Below are positions 18,978-27,556 of a stretch of DNA of 64,000 nt, one piece after another. Below the pieces are notes generated by a model. It did no database searches, was not told the origin of the DNA, and saw only the letters and a program-made list of their open reading frames with translations. The stretch is from contig RAPG01000003.1 in assembly GCA_005239165.1 (NCBI GenBank), forward strand, positions 248,001 through 312,000, in the 5' to 3' direction. This DNA is from Allopusillimonas ginsengisoli (GTDB lineage: Bacteria > Pseudomonadota > Gammaproteobacteria > Burkholderiales > Burkholderiaceae_B). Position 1 is the stretch's first letter, and each line of letters opens with the position of its first letter. Made by a program: the position numbers and the translations under genes.

Positions 18978-19760
18978 CTATTGATAGAAACTGCGGGCTA
19001 GCGAGCCCAGGAGCAGATGCCAGCCGTCCGCCAGAACGAACAGCATCAGCTTGAAAGGCAGAGATATGGTTACCGGCGGCACCATCATCATGCCCAGCGC
19101 CATGAGTACGCTGGCGATCACCAGATCAATAATCAGAAACGGAATAAAAAGCGTGAATCCGATTTGGAAAGCGGTTTTGAGTTCACTGGTGACAAATGCC
19201 GGTATGAGCACACGCAGCGGCGTGTCGGCCGGACTTTGAATCTCGGGCGCATTGATCATGCTGGCGAAAAGAGTGAGGTCAGCTTCGCGTGTCTGGCGCA
19301 GCATGAATTCATGCAATGGACGCACGCCCCGCTCGAGTGCTTCTTCGAGCACCAGCGTGCCTTCGCTCAATGGTTTGTAGGCATCGTCATAGATTTTGTC
19401 GAAAACCGGAGACATGGCAAAGAACGTCAGGAACAGGGCGATTCCGATCAGTACTGAGTTGGGTGGTGACGCGCCTGTGCCCATCGCATTGCGCAGCAGT
19501 CCCAGCACGATGATGATGCGGGTAAACCCAGTCATCATCATCAGCATGGCCGGCAGAAACGACATCATGGTCAGCAAGACCAGGGTCTGAATGCTCAGTG
19601 ACCAGGTCTGGCTGCCATTGGCGTTGGTTATGGACGTGATGGCGGGTAGAGCAAGCTGCGCGATACAGCCGGATGGGTAGCACAAAGCCAACAGCACCAT
19701 CAGCGCGGCGCCGCTACGTGGTCCGGGGCGTAAACGGCGGCAATCGGACAAGTTTCGCAT
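18978..19760 (-). CDS. fliP: Flagellar export gate protein FliP
   Basis: Core export gate subunit forming the FliP5Q4R1 pore. A signal-like N-terminus of about 35 residues precedes the mature protein. It has the family sequences [40 protein letters not shown] and the C-terminal [20 protein letters not shown]. The length of 260 residues is normal. The start abuts the fliO stop without a gap. Confidence 0.97.
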   Translation of the reverse strand: MRNLSDCRRLRPGPRSGAALMVLLALCYPSGCIAQLALPAITSITNANGSQTWSLSIQTLVLLTMMSFLPAMLMMMTGFTRIIIVLGLLRNAMGTGASPPNSVLIGIALFLTFFAMSPVFDKIYDDAYKPLSEGTLVLEEALERGVRPLHEFMLRQTREADLTLFASMINAPEIQSPADTPLRVLIPAFVTSELKTAFQIGFTLFIPFLIIDLVIASVLMALGMMMVPPVTISLPFKLMLFVLADGWHLLLGSLARSFYQ

Positions 19761-20267
19761 TTAGTGTTGTCCCATCACGTCAGACAGTACGCCGGGGAAA
19801 CCGTGAGGTCCCTGAGCGGGAGTGATGGGAAGGGGTTGCATGTGTGCCTGGTCAGCAGTATTGGTGGCAGAGTTTGTAGCGACAGGATGTCTTGCGCCGG
19901 GGTGTGTAGCAGCAGGATATGTAGCAGCAAGGTGTGTAGCAGCCGGGTGTGTTGCGACAGGGAGTGTGGCCACGGAGTGTGTAGCGACAGGGTGTGTTGC
20001 GACGGGGGACGGCTCCGTCAGCACATGCAGTAGCGTAAGCTGGCGGGAATTAGCACCCAGCAGCATACGTGTGCCGTCTACCTCAATGACAAGCAACTGT
20101 TGGCGTGCCCCTACGTGGCGTGTGCTTAATATCTGAATGTTGGGACCGCCGGCCGCCTTCAGCACGCCTGTACGTCGCAGCAACCATGCGACTGCCAGGA
20201 TAAGCAATACGATTAGAAGCAGGCTGCCAATAAGCCGTGCCATGTCTACGCCGTCCACGCCGCTCAT
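19761..20267 (-). CDS. fliO: Flagellar biosynthesis protein FliO with a pentapeptide repeat tail
   Basis: Membrane assembly factor for FliP. One TM segment (IGSLLLIVLLILAVAWLL, residues 13-30) is followed by the FliO cytoplasmic region (NIQILSTRHVGARQQLLVIE, MLLGANSRQLTLL). Residues 88-132 are about nine degenerate copies of a PVATH-like pentapeptide, which is not part of the family core. The protein ends in a Pro/Gly-rich tail. It lies between fliN and fliP with almost no spacing. Confidence 0.9.
   Translation of the reverse strand: MSGVDGVDMARLIGSLLLIVLLILAVAWLLRRTGVLKAAGGPNIQILSTRHVGARQQLLVIEVDGTRMLLGANSRQLTLLHVLTEPSPVATHPVATHSVATLPVATHPAATHLAATYPAATHPGARHPVATNSATNTADQAHMQPLPITPAQGPHGFPGVLSDVMGQH
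19872..20006 (-). repeat. 15-bp degenerate tandem repeat in fliO
   Basis: About nine units encode PVATH variants (PVATH, SVATL, PAATH, LAATY, PGARH, PVATN). The reading frame is kept throughout. The unit length of 15 bases lets copies change without a frameshift. Confidence 0.85.
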
Positions 20268-20271
20268 GACG

Positions 20272-20790
20272 TTAGCGGCGTCCGTTGAGACGACTCAGGC
20301 GGTCAGACGGCGTTACGATGTCTGTGACGCGAATTCCGTATTTTTCGTCCACAATCACAACCTCGCCCTGGGCAATCAGATAACCGTTGACATAAATGTC
20401 CATGGGTTCTCCAGCCAGACCATCGAGCTCGACAACGGAGCCCTGTCCCAGTTGCAGGATGTTCTTGATGGTGAGACGGGTACGGCCAAGTTCGACCGAC
20501 AGTTGCACGGGGATATCCATGATCATGTCGATTTCGCCCATACCCTCGGCGATATTGTTCTCTAATGGCGGAAACACAACAGCTGGATCGGCCTGGCGTG
20601 CTGCGGCAGTCTGGGTCGCCGTTTGTTCGGCCAGGGCACTGGCCCAGTCGTCGGGAGCCTGGCTGAGACCGTCTGCCTGTGTGGTGGGCTGCGCCTGCGT
20701 GTTTTGTTCTGACAACGCATCGTCCCAGTCGGGCTCCAGCTTTTCGGAAGAAGCATGGTCTTTGGTTGGTTCGTTTTCTGATTCAGTCAT
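20272..20790 (-). CDS. fliN: Flagellar motor switch protein FliN
   Basis: C-ring component that binds CheY-P and docks the export ATPase complex. The C-terminal SpoA domain (about residues 90-170) has DIPVQLSVELGRTRLTIKNI, GSVVELDGLAGEPMDIYVNG and EVVIVDEKYGIRVTDIV. An acidic, Gln/Ala-rich N-terminal extension of about 85 residues makes the protein longer (172) than enteric FliN. It lies 7 bp after fliM. Confidence 0.96.
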   Translation of the reverse strand: MTESENEPTKDHASSEKLEPDWDDALSEQNTQAQPTTQADGLSQAPDDWASALAEQTATQTAAARQADPAVVFPPLENNIAEGMGEIDMIMDIPVQLSVELGRTRLTIKNILQLGQGSVVELDGLAGEPMDIYVNGYLIAQGEVVIVDEKYGIRVTDIVTPSDRLSRLNGRR

Positions 20791-20797
20791 GGAATGC

Positions 20798-21790
20798 TCA
20801 CGTGAGATCGGTGTCCGCGTTGGCCAGCATCCGCTTTACACTTAGCGCATAGTGTCCGTTTGAAGTGCCGTACGTGCACTCCATGACGGGAACGCCGCCA
20901 ACATGCGCCGTAATGATGGATGGAACGTCGATTGGAAGAATGTCGTTGGTCTGCAGCTTCATAAGATGAGCGATGCTGCTTTGTATCTGGGTAAATTCGG
21001 CGACCAGCTCGACATCGGCGCTTCGCACCTGGCGTGTCAGCTGATGTGTCCAGCGCTGGTCGATGTCGCCGGCTCCGCCTTCTTGCAAGGGGCGCGTGAG
21101 CAAGTCACGCACGGGCTCAATCATGGAGTAGGGCAAACAGATGTTCAGGTCGCCACCTGTCGCGCCCAGCTCAATATGAAATGATGTGACGACGACGATT
21201 TCGTTGCTGCTGGTGATGCTGGCAAATTTCGTGTGCATTTCGGATCGAATGTATTCGAACTCGATCGGATGAACCTGTTCCCACGCGTTAGCGTAACTAT
21301 CCAGCGTATGACTGAGCAGCTTGCGGATGATGCGCTGTTCAGTCATGGTGAAATCGCGCCCCTCAACACGCGTGTTGTACCGTCCGTGACCGCCAAACAA
21401 GCTGTCAATCACCAGAAACACAAGGTTGGGGTCATACGTAAACAGGGCCGCTCCTCTCAGTGGCTTCATGCTTACCATATTGAGGTTGCTGGGCACGGGC
21501 AGGTTGCGTTCGAAGTCCGAGTATTTCTGTATACGTATAGGGCCCACCGTAATGTCGGCATTGCGACGCATAAAGCTCAGTAGCGTTGACCGCAGCTGTC
21601 GTCCGAACCGCTCATTAATGAGCTCCAGCGTCTGCATGCGGTGACGCACCACACGGTCAGGCGAGCTGAGGTCGTACGGCCTGACGCCTCCTGTGTCTGC
21701 GTGCTGGGGTACGGCGTCGGTGCTTTCGCCCGTAACGCCCGCGAGTAGCGCATCGACTTCATCTTGCGAGAGTTGACTTTGGTATGCCAT
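20798..21790 (-). CDS. fliM: Flagellar motor switch protein FliM
   Basis: Middle layer of the C ring and main receptor for CheY-P. The N-terminal CheY-binding segment LSQDEVDALLAGV (residues 6-18) is present. The CheC-like middle domain holds PLRGAALFTYDPNLVFLVID, and the C-terminal SpoA domain resembles FliN. At 330 residues it is the normal length. Its start codon shares a base with the fliL stop. Confidence 0.97.
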   Translation of the reverse strand: MAYQSQLSQDEVDALLAGVTGESTDAVPQHADTGGVRPYDLSSPDRVVRHRMQTLELINERFGRQLRSTLLSFMRRNADITVGPIRIQKYSDFERNLPVPSNLNMVSMKPLRGAALFTYDPNLVFLVIDSLFGGHGRYNTRVEGRDFTMTEQRIIRKLLSHTLDSYANAWEQVHPIEFEYIRSEMHTKFASITSSNEIVVVTSFHIELGATGGDLNICLPYSMIEPVRDLLTRPLQEGGAGDIDQRWTHQLTRQVRSADVELVAEFTQIQSSIAHLMKLQTNDILPIDVPSIITAHVGGVPVMECTYGTSNGHYALSVKRMLANADTDLT

Positions 21791-22275
21791 TACTGGACCA
21801 CGAATGCCGTGAACAGCACATCTTTAATACTCGGGCCAGTTGGCTCGGGCATATAAGGCATGCTGATGCGACTGCGCAGCTGCTGCACCAGTTGCTGACG
21901 TCCATCTGCAGACTGCACGGCGATAGGGTCTTGCTGGGCAAGCAGACTAAGTATGCGGTCGCGCACTTCAGGCATATAACGTTTTATGGTACGGGCGGAC
22001 TCCTCGTCAGCCAGACGCAGCGTTATGCCTACGTAAAGTATCCGACGCTGGTATTCGCTATTCAGCGTGACCGTAAAAGGGTCGAGTTCAGCGAAAATAG
22101 GGCTGGGCATGACGGGCACCGTAGGCGCGCGAATGCTCTCTCCGGCGCTGGCCTTGCGGATGGAGAAAGAGTCATAAAAATACAGAGTGGCTGCGATGCT
22201 GCCGGCCGCGATTAACGTAGACGTAAGCAAGGAGCGGAGTGCTTTCATTGGTTTGCTTGATTTGCTCTGGAGCAT
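21790..22275 (-). CDS. fliL: Flagellar basal body-associated protein FliL
   Basis: Single-pass membrane protein that surrounds the stator units. The TM segment is LLTSTLIAAGSIAATLYFYD. The periplasmic part has the family sequences FAELDPFTVTLNS, RILYVGITLRLADEESA and YMPEVRDRILSLLAQQD. Starts at 22275 and 22248 (MKALRSLL) are both possible. It heads the fliLMNOPQR operon, separated from fliK by about 155 bp that hold an inverted repeat. Confidence 0.92.
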   Translation of the reverse strand: MLQSKSSKPMKALRSLLTSTLIAAGSIAATLYFYDSFSIRKASAGESIRAPTVPVMPSPIFAELDPFTVTLNSEYQRRILYVGITLRLADEESARTIKRYMPEVRDRILSLLAQQDPIAVQSADGRQQLVQQLRSRISMPYMPEPTGPSIKDVLFTAFVVQ

Positions 22276-22402
22276 AGCCTGTCGGCGAGAAGTTTAAGAG
22301 TCGACGTGATTGTGCCGGATGAGGGCACAACAGGTGGTATGGAATAGGGTAGTGATTCTGCGTTAGCTCTGTTGATTAAAGGCGCAAGAGTGATTCATCG
22401 TT

Positions 22403-22433
22403 GATTGCGCCATCAACTCAAGGTGGCGCAATC
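22403..22433 (-). terminator. Perfect 10-bp inverted repeat at the end of fliK
   Basis: GATTGCGCCA at 22403-22412 and TGGCGCAATC at 22424-22433 form a perfect stem with an 11-base loop. It begins at the fliK stop codon on the minus strand. No T run follows, so it may protect the 3' end of the fliF-fliK message or act with Rho. Confidence 0.5.
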
Positions 22434-23883
22434 AGGCGTATATATCAACCAGTGCATCCGGAGATTGCGGTGGGCGGGACTGGCCGTTTGATGACGCGAC
22501 GGCGCCTTGCTTTACCTTGCCAGTGTCAGGCGCTGGCGTACCAGCTTTGCTGCTTTGCCAGCCTTGCTCGCTCAATTCTGTGCCTGTCTGGCCAAAGTCG
22601 CTTACGCTCGCCTGGCCCAGGGTCAGCCCTGCCTCAGCAAGTTGCTCCTGTAGCTGTGGCAATGCGTTTTCTACGGCCTGGCGCACCGAGGCATGGGCAG
22701 ATACGATTAGCGCGTGGGTAACGTTGTCGTGAACCTGAAGGGCTATGCGCAAGGGGCCGAGTTCGGGAGGGTCGAGCCGCAGCTCGATGCTGTGGAGCTT
22801 GTCGTGGCTGCGTTGTGCCAGCGCGGTAAGCTGGCGGCCGAACTCCGGTGCCCAGGCAGAGCTGCTGAGAGAGGCGGTTACGGCGGCTGACGTTGTGGGC
22901 AGACCTGGAAACAATGACATAGGTGTGGATCCGGGTGCCGCTGGCATTATTGCAGTCGCAGCTCCGCCTGAAAATGTTGCGCCGTCGGCTTGAACCATGC
23001 CGTTGTCGATTGCTGCGCTCCCTGCCAAATTGAAGAGACGGTCGGCCTTCTGGCCTGAGGCCGTCTGTGCACTGCGCGCGGCCATGCCGGCCAAGGCATC
23101 CATAAAGTCTGACAGCATTGCGACGGCGGGATCAGGTGACGCGCTTTCCAGACGCGTCTGCATCGTGGCGACTGCACGCAGGGCGCCAACTGCTGTGTGG
23201 CTATCGAATGCTGCATCGTGTCGCAACACCGGCGGCGCCAGACGAAGCTTGGGCGCTTGCTCTGTGATCAATGGTGCTGATGACGCGATCACGGCGCGCC
23301 CAAGCGCTGAGTGTCCTGCCGGGCCTGTCGCGTCAGTCTGGGGTAGTGTGATGGTTGTTGGCAACAAGGCCGGCGTACTTTCATCGGCTGCAGTCGTAGG
23401 GGTTGACAGGGTCATCATGGCCTCCTTCATCTTCTGGAAGGCTGCTGTAGCCCCCTGCGTTTCCGCTGAAAGCACATGCTGGCGCGGGTCTGTCGTCAGG
23501 GCTGAGGCAGCTTCCAATACGCTGTATACGGCCGCGGAAATGGAAGCAGCTTCTTCATGACTATTGTCGCTGTGCGGAGAACGGCTGCGCCGGGTATGGG
23601 CGGGCAGGGCAGGAGATAAATCTGTCTGCTGGCCGTCGTTATCGGTTCCACCTTGCCCGTCCGGGCCACCTTCACGCTGGGTGACGTCAGCAGAGACCGA
23701 GGCAGGGCCGCCTCGGGAGACAATAGGCGTTTGCGCAGATGCCTTTTCGTTGCCCGCAGCATGACGCTTTGCCAGGATGTCCCGAAACCCCGTCGTGGGA
23801 GCCTTGGTGCTGTCTATTGCGGAATGCGTGGCAGGCTGGCTGGAAACTGGCGTCACTGTCGATAGATTCATAAGAATGCTCAC
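22432..23883 (-). CDS. fliK: Flagellar hook-length control protein FliK
   Basis: Exported ruler that sets hook length and switches export specificity through FlhB. The 483-residue protein has a long Ala/Thr/Ser/Pro-rich ruler region. The conserved C-terminal Flg_hook domain is at about residues 350-440, with HSIELRLDPPELGPLRIALQ and VRQAVENALPQLQEQLAEAG. ATG 23883 or 23871 (MNLSTVTP) may be the start. It is the last gene of the fliFGHIJK run. Confidence 0.94.
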   Translation of the reverse strand: MSILMNLSTVTPVSSQPATHSAIDSTKAPTTGFRDILAKRHAAGNEKASAQTPIVSRGGPASVSADVTQREGGPDGQGGTDNDGQQTDLSPALPAHTRRSRSPHSDNSHEEAASISAAVYSVLEAASALTTDPRQHVLSAETQGATAAFQKMKEAMMTLSTPTTAADESTPALLPTTITLPQTDATGPAGHSALGRAVIASSAPLITEQAPKLRLAPPVLRHDAAFDSHTAVGALRAVATMQTRLESASPDPAVAMLSDFMDALAGMAARSAQTASGQKADRLFNLAGSAAIDNGMVQADGATFSGGAATAIMPAAPGSTPMSLFPGLPTTSAAVTASLSSSAWAPEFGRQLTALAQRSHDKLHSIELRLDPPELGPLRIALQVHDNVTHALIVSAHASVRQAVENALPQLQEQLAEAGLTLGQASVSDFGQTGTELSEQGWQSSKAGTPAPDTGKVKQGAVASSNGQSRPPQSPDALVDIYA

Positions 23884-23886
23884 TGA

Positions 23887-24333
23887 TCAAGTGTTGCGCA
23901 TGCGGCGGAACATGCCTGCGGAGGTCTCATCGCAGGCGATTTGATCGCTGCGGTTTTCATGGTCGCGTTGTTTGGCACGCGCACGGGTCTCTAATGCCTC
24001 GAAGGCATTGAGTCGACGCTTTTCGCTTTGCCAGTGCTGGCGGCCTTCCAGCACTCCGGTGTCTTTGTGCGCAACCACACGATCTTGCTGTGAAATGGCG
24101 TCATCCAGTGTGGCAAGAAATTTTCTGAAATTCTGATAGCTCGAAGCTGGCAGGCCTGTCTGTGTGGCATGCTGCAAGCGATGGGCATAGTCGAGACGAT
24201 AGTCGTGCAGCATGCTCAGCTGAGTCTGGGCATTATGTCGCTCGCTCACAAGTTGCCCCAATTCCTTGCCTGCCCTGTCAGTGTCGTTGCGGGCCAGGTC
24301 TATAAGCGACTGGAAAGCAGAGGCGGTGTTCAT
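23887..24333 (-). CDS. fliJ: Flagellar export coiled-coil protein FliJ
   Basis: Soluble stalk protein that sits in the FliI hexamer and escorts chaperones. The 148 residues are nearly all helical and charged ([20 protein letters not shown], then [20 protein letters not shown]). The start overlaps the fliI stop by four bases, and fliK follows after three bases. The order fliI-fliJ-fliK supports the call. Confidence 0.93.
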   Translation of the reverse strand: MNTASAFQSLIDLARNDTDRAGKELGQLVSERHNAQTQLSMLHDYRLDYAHRLQHATQTGLPASSYQNFRKFLATLDDAISQQDRVVAHKDTGVLEGRQHWQSEKRRLNAFEALETRARAKQRDHENRSDQIACDETSAGMFRRMRNT

Positions 24334-25802
24334 GCTGTGTATTCCCCGAATGGCATAAGTGTTTCGTTAACGCCCGTGGCCGCCGCGAGCGATCCTACCG
24401 CACTGGTGTAATCGATGCGGGTTTCTATTCCTTGTTGCAGATAAGCCTCAAGCTGAGGGTAGAGTGCGATGGCTTCATCGATCTGCGGGTCGCTGCCAGG
24501 CGCATAAGCCCCAACTGCAATCAGATCGTGGTTGCGCTGGAATCGCGACAATAGTTGCTTGAAGCGGTGTGCCAGTGCTATTTGAGCGGGTGGGGCGACG
24601 GCAGTGATCACACGAGAGACAGAGGCTTCAATATCAATGGCCGGGTAATGGCCAGACTCGGCCAGACGGCGCGACAGTACGACATGCCCGTCGAGAATGG
24701 CTCGCGCCGAGTCTGCGATAGGATCCTGTTGATCGTCACCTTCCGTCAACACCGTATAAAACGCGGTTATCGATCCAGGAGGAAAGCCATCTGTTGGTGC
24801 GCCATTACCTGCGCGCTCCACTAATGCTGGCAGACGGGCGAAAACAGAAGGAGGGTAACCTTTGGTTGCTGGAGGTTCGCCTATGGCAAGCGCGATTTCG
24901 CGTTGCGCCATGGCATAGCGTGTCAGGGAATCCATAATGAGCAGGACATGGCGGCCCTGGTCCCGAAAGTGCTCGGCCAGTCGGGTGGCGTAGATAGCTC
25001 CCTGCAGTCGCAACAGAGGCGAGACGTCGGCTGGGGCGGCGACTACAACTGAGCGCTGAAGGCCTTCATGGCCCAAGTTGCGTTCGATGAACTCTTTGAC
25101 CTCGCGGCCGCGTTCGCCAATCAGGCCCACGACAATGACATCAGCCTTCGTGTATCTCGCCATCATCCCAAGCAGTACGCTTTTGCCCACGCCTGAACCA
25201 GCGAACAGGCCCATGCGTTGTCCGCGTCCGACGGTGAGCAAGCCATTGATGGCACGCACGCCAACATCAAGCACGGTATCGACGGGTGCCCGCAGCAGTG
25301 GATTAATGTACCGGGCAGACAGGGGGGCGGTTTCTACATGGTGAAGATCGCCCAGTCCGTCGAGAGGCCGGCCAGCCCCGTCCAGCACTCTTCCCAGCAG
25401 CGCATCGCCCACGGGCAGGTGGCGGGACAAGGCTGGGGCCGTTGGTGTTTCTTGTGTGTGCACGGAGATCGGTGTGCGGTTTTGTAACTCGGGAGATATA
25501 GCGACTACCCTGGCTCCAGGTTGTAGTCCCGATGTGTCGCTTTGCGGCATCAGGTAAAGAGTCTGGCCATGAAAACCCACCACCTCAGCATCGGCCCAGT
25601 GCCGGGAGTCGGAGGTGATTTCGATGCGGCAGGCAGCTCCGACCGCCAGGCGCAACCCTGTCGCTTCCAACACCAGGCCGGTAGCCCGCGTGACGCGGCC
25701 ACATACATGTAGTGCTTCGGTTGCGGCAACACGACGGGAACAAGACTGCAGCAAGGCATGCCAGCCGCTCCCGGCACCGCGCACAGGTTCAGTCTTCTGC
25801 AT
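24330..25802 (-). CDS. fliI: Flagellum-specific export ATPase FliI
   Basis: Hexameric ATPase of the flagellar type III export apparatus, related to F1 beta. The start at ATG 25802 ([11 protein letters not shown]) gives 490 residues and overlaps fliH by 14 bp. A longer open frame to 26000 lies inside fliH and is not used. Walker A GSGVGKS is at residues 202-208. Other family sequences are [20 protein letters not shown] and [20 protein letters not shown]. Confidence 0.97.
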   Translation of the reverse strand: MQKTEPVRGAGSGWHALLQSCSRRVAATEALHVCGRVTRATGLVLEATGLRLAVGAACRIEITSDSRHWADAEVVGFHGQTLYLMPQSDTSGLQPGARVVAISPELQNRTPISVHTQETPTAPALSRHLPVGDALLGRVLDGAGRPLDGLGDLHHVETAPLSARYINPLLRAPVDTVLDVGVRAINGLLTVGRGQRMGLFAGSGVGKSVLLGMMARYTKADVIVVGLIGERGREVKEFIERNLGHEGLQRSVVVAAPADVSPLLRLQGAIYATRLAEHFRDQGRHVLLIMDSLTRYAMAQREIALAIGEPPATKGYPPSVFARLPALVERAGNGAPTDGFPPGSITAFYTVLTEGDDQQDPIADSARAILDGHVVLSRRLAESGHYPAIDIEASVSRVITAVAPPAQIALAHRFKQLLSRFQRNHDLIAVGAYAPGSDPQIDEAIALYPQLEAYLQQGIETRIDYTSAVGSLAAATGVNETLMPFGEYTA

Positions 25803-26568
25803 GGCCGGCCTGATTTTTCCAGGGCACGTCGTACCCAAGCGAAGAGGTGACGCGTTTCCACCGCGTCGCCAGGGTTGCATCGATGCTGCCGGCGACGGTT
25901 TCCGCAATACAGTCGCCTCGTTCCAGTGAAGGTTCGGACACAATGCGCCAGCGCTGCAAGGGGTTGATGCTTTCCAGATAGGGACGCAGCGTGGCTTCAT
26001 CGTCTGGATGCAGCCGCAACGTCAGCAGGGCCTGATCATCTGTATTGGTCCGCAGTACCTCATCAACCAGGCCAATGATGTGGCCTGGATCGGTGTTGAG
26101 TGCGCTTTGAAGTACCTTTTGCGCTATGTGCAGGGCGAGCTCTACGATTTGTCGGCCAGTTTCTGTTTCGAGTGCGTGGATAGATGCGGAGCAGGTGTCG
26201 GCAAGACACTCAAAACGCCGGGCCTGCGTCTGTGCCATGGCCTGGCCGGCTGACAGGCCTTCCGCTTTACCATCTTCGTAACCTGCCGAATGCCCGGCCT
26301 GGCGGCCGGCTTCGGTGCCTTGCTCCAGTCCTTGCGCGTGACCTTCCTGGTAGCCCAGTGCGTAGCCTTGCTGGCGTGCTGCCTCCCGCAAGTCATCGAG
26401 CTCGGAACGCTGGGCCTCGGGATCGACCTGCGGTCTGGCGAGTTGGTCGGATGATTGCGAGTCCGCACGATCTGGCCCGGCGACATGATGCTCGGGCAGG
26501 GCGGGTGGCTCCCAGCGCCGCCATGTGAGGGTGCTGGATAAGGTTCGGGCGTGTTCAGACATATTCAT
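25789..26568 (-). CDS. fliH: Flagellar assembly protein FliH
   Basis: Regulator and stalk of FliI, like the F1 b/delta subunits. The protein shows the typical run of Gly-rich helix repeats ([20 protein letters not shown], then [18 protein letters not shown]). A C-terminal FliH domain contains [18 protein letters not shown]. The length is 259 residues. It overlaps fliG and fliI by 14 bp each, which suggests coupled translation. Confidence 0.94.
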   Translation of the reverse strand: MNMSEHARTLSSTLTWRRWEPPALPEHHVAGPDRADSQSSDQLARPQVDPEAQRSELDDLREAARQQGYALGYQEGHAQGLEQGTEAGRQAGHSAGYEDGKAEGLSAGQAMAQTQARRFECLADTCSASIHALETETGRQIVELALHIAQKVLQSALNTDPGHIIGLVDEVLRTNTDDQALLTLRLHPDDEATLRPYLESINPLQRWRIVSEPSLERGDCIAETVAGSIDATLATRWKRVTSSLGYDVPWKNQAGHAED

Positions 26569-27556
26569 CGTTGCCCAGACCTGTCAGGCTGAACTGGCCG
26601 GCTTCGGCCAGTTTGCGGGCTATCTGAACGATACGCTTCTGTTCAGTATCGACTTTGGACATGCGCACCGGGCCTTGCGCCTCAAGATCATCGCGCAACA
26701 TATCTGCGGCGCGATTCGACATATTGCGAAAGAATTTTTCACACAACTCGGATGGCGCGCCCTTCAGAGCGATGGTGAGTGACGCGGTATCCACCTCTGC
26801 AAGTATCAGCCTGATGGCCGTGTCTTCAAGCTGCATCAAGTTGTCAAATACAAACATTTCATCGACGATGCGTTGGGCCAGGTCTGCATCGAGCTCTCGC
26901 AGGCTGGCCACCACTGCATCTTCCTCCGAAGAGTTCATGAAATTCAGTATTTCTGCAGCCGTGCGCACGCCACCCATCTTGCTTCGTTTAGCGCCCTGGC
27001 CTACCAGCACACTGTTAAGTACTTCAGTCAATTCGTTAAGTGCTGAAGGCTGGACGCCGCCAAACGTGGCGATGCGCAGCATGACATCATTGCGTAGTCT
27101 CTCGTTCAGAAGTGCAAGCACAGCAGATGCCCGATCGCGTTCAAGGTGCACTAGTATGGTGGCGATAATCTGCGGATGTTCATCGGCAATAAGCTCGGCC
27201 ACGCTGTTTGCCTCCAGCCAGTTCAGGGCATCGATGCCGCTGCCGTCATTGCCGGCTTCGAGTATGTCTTCGATCAGGCCTGCTGCCCTGTCTGTGCCTA
27301 ACGCTTTGGTCAGTACGGCGCGAATGTAGTCATCTGAGCCCAGCGTGACCGCCATGAACTGGTCAGCTTCCTGGCGAAAGTCTTCGAGCACTTGGTCTAC
27401 GTCGCCGCGGGTGACTTGTCGCAAGTTGGCCATGGCGCTGCCGATTCGCTGTACCTCGCGTGGAGTCAGATATTTGAAGACCTCAGCCGCAGCGTCTTCG
27501 CCAAGCGACATGATGAGGATGGCGCACCGGTCCAGGCTGGCGTCAGGCGTTGTCAT
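26555..27556 (-). CDS. fliG: Flagellar motor switch protein FliG
   Basis: Rotor protein that contacts the MotA stator and the FliF ring. The N-terminus CAILIMSLGEDAAAEVFKYL and EVQRIGSAMANLRQVTRGDV is typical. The middle domain has IADEHPQIIATILVHLERDR. The C-terminal torque domain includes MFVFDNLMQLEDTAIRLIL and SNRAADMLRDDLEAQGPVR. The length is 333 residues. It overlaps fliF by 14 bp. Confidence 0.97.
   Translation of the reverse strand: MTTPDASLDRCAILIMSLGEDAAAEVFKYLTPREVQRIGSAMANLRQVTRGDVDQVLEDFRQEADQFMAVTLGSDDYIRAVLTKALGTDRAAGLIEDILEAGNDGSGIDALNWLEANSVAELIADEHPQIIATILVHLERDRASAVLALLNERLRNDVMLRIATFGGVQPSALNELTEVLNSVLVGQGAKRSKMGGVRTAAEILNFMNSSEEDAVVASLRELDADLAQRIVDEMFVFDNLMQLEDTAIRLILAEVDTASLTIALKGAPSELCEKFFRNMSNRAADMLRDDLEAQGPVRMSKVDTEQKRIVQIARKLAEAGQFSLTGLGNDEYV

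Noticed and set aside
19872-20006. CRISPR-like array
   Set aside because: The short repeats are degenerate, 15 bp long and lie in frame inside fliO with no spacers.
25803-26000. Longer FliI start at 26000
   Set aside because: The extra 66 residues lie within fliH in another frame and do not look like FliI; the ATG at 25802 matches the family start.
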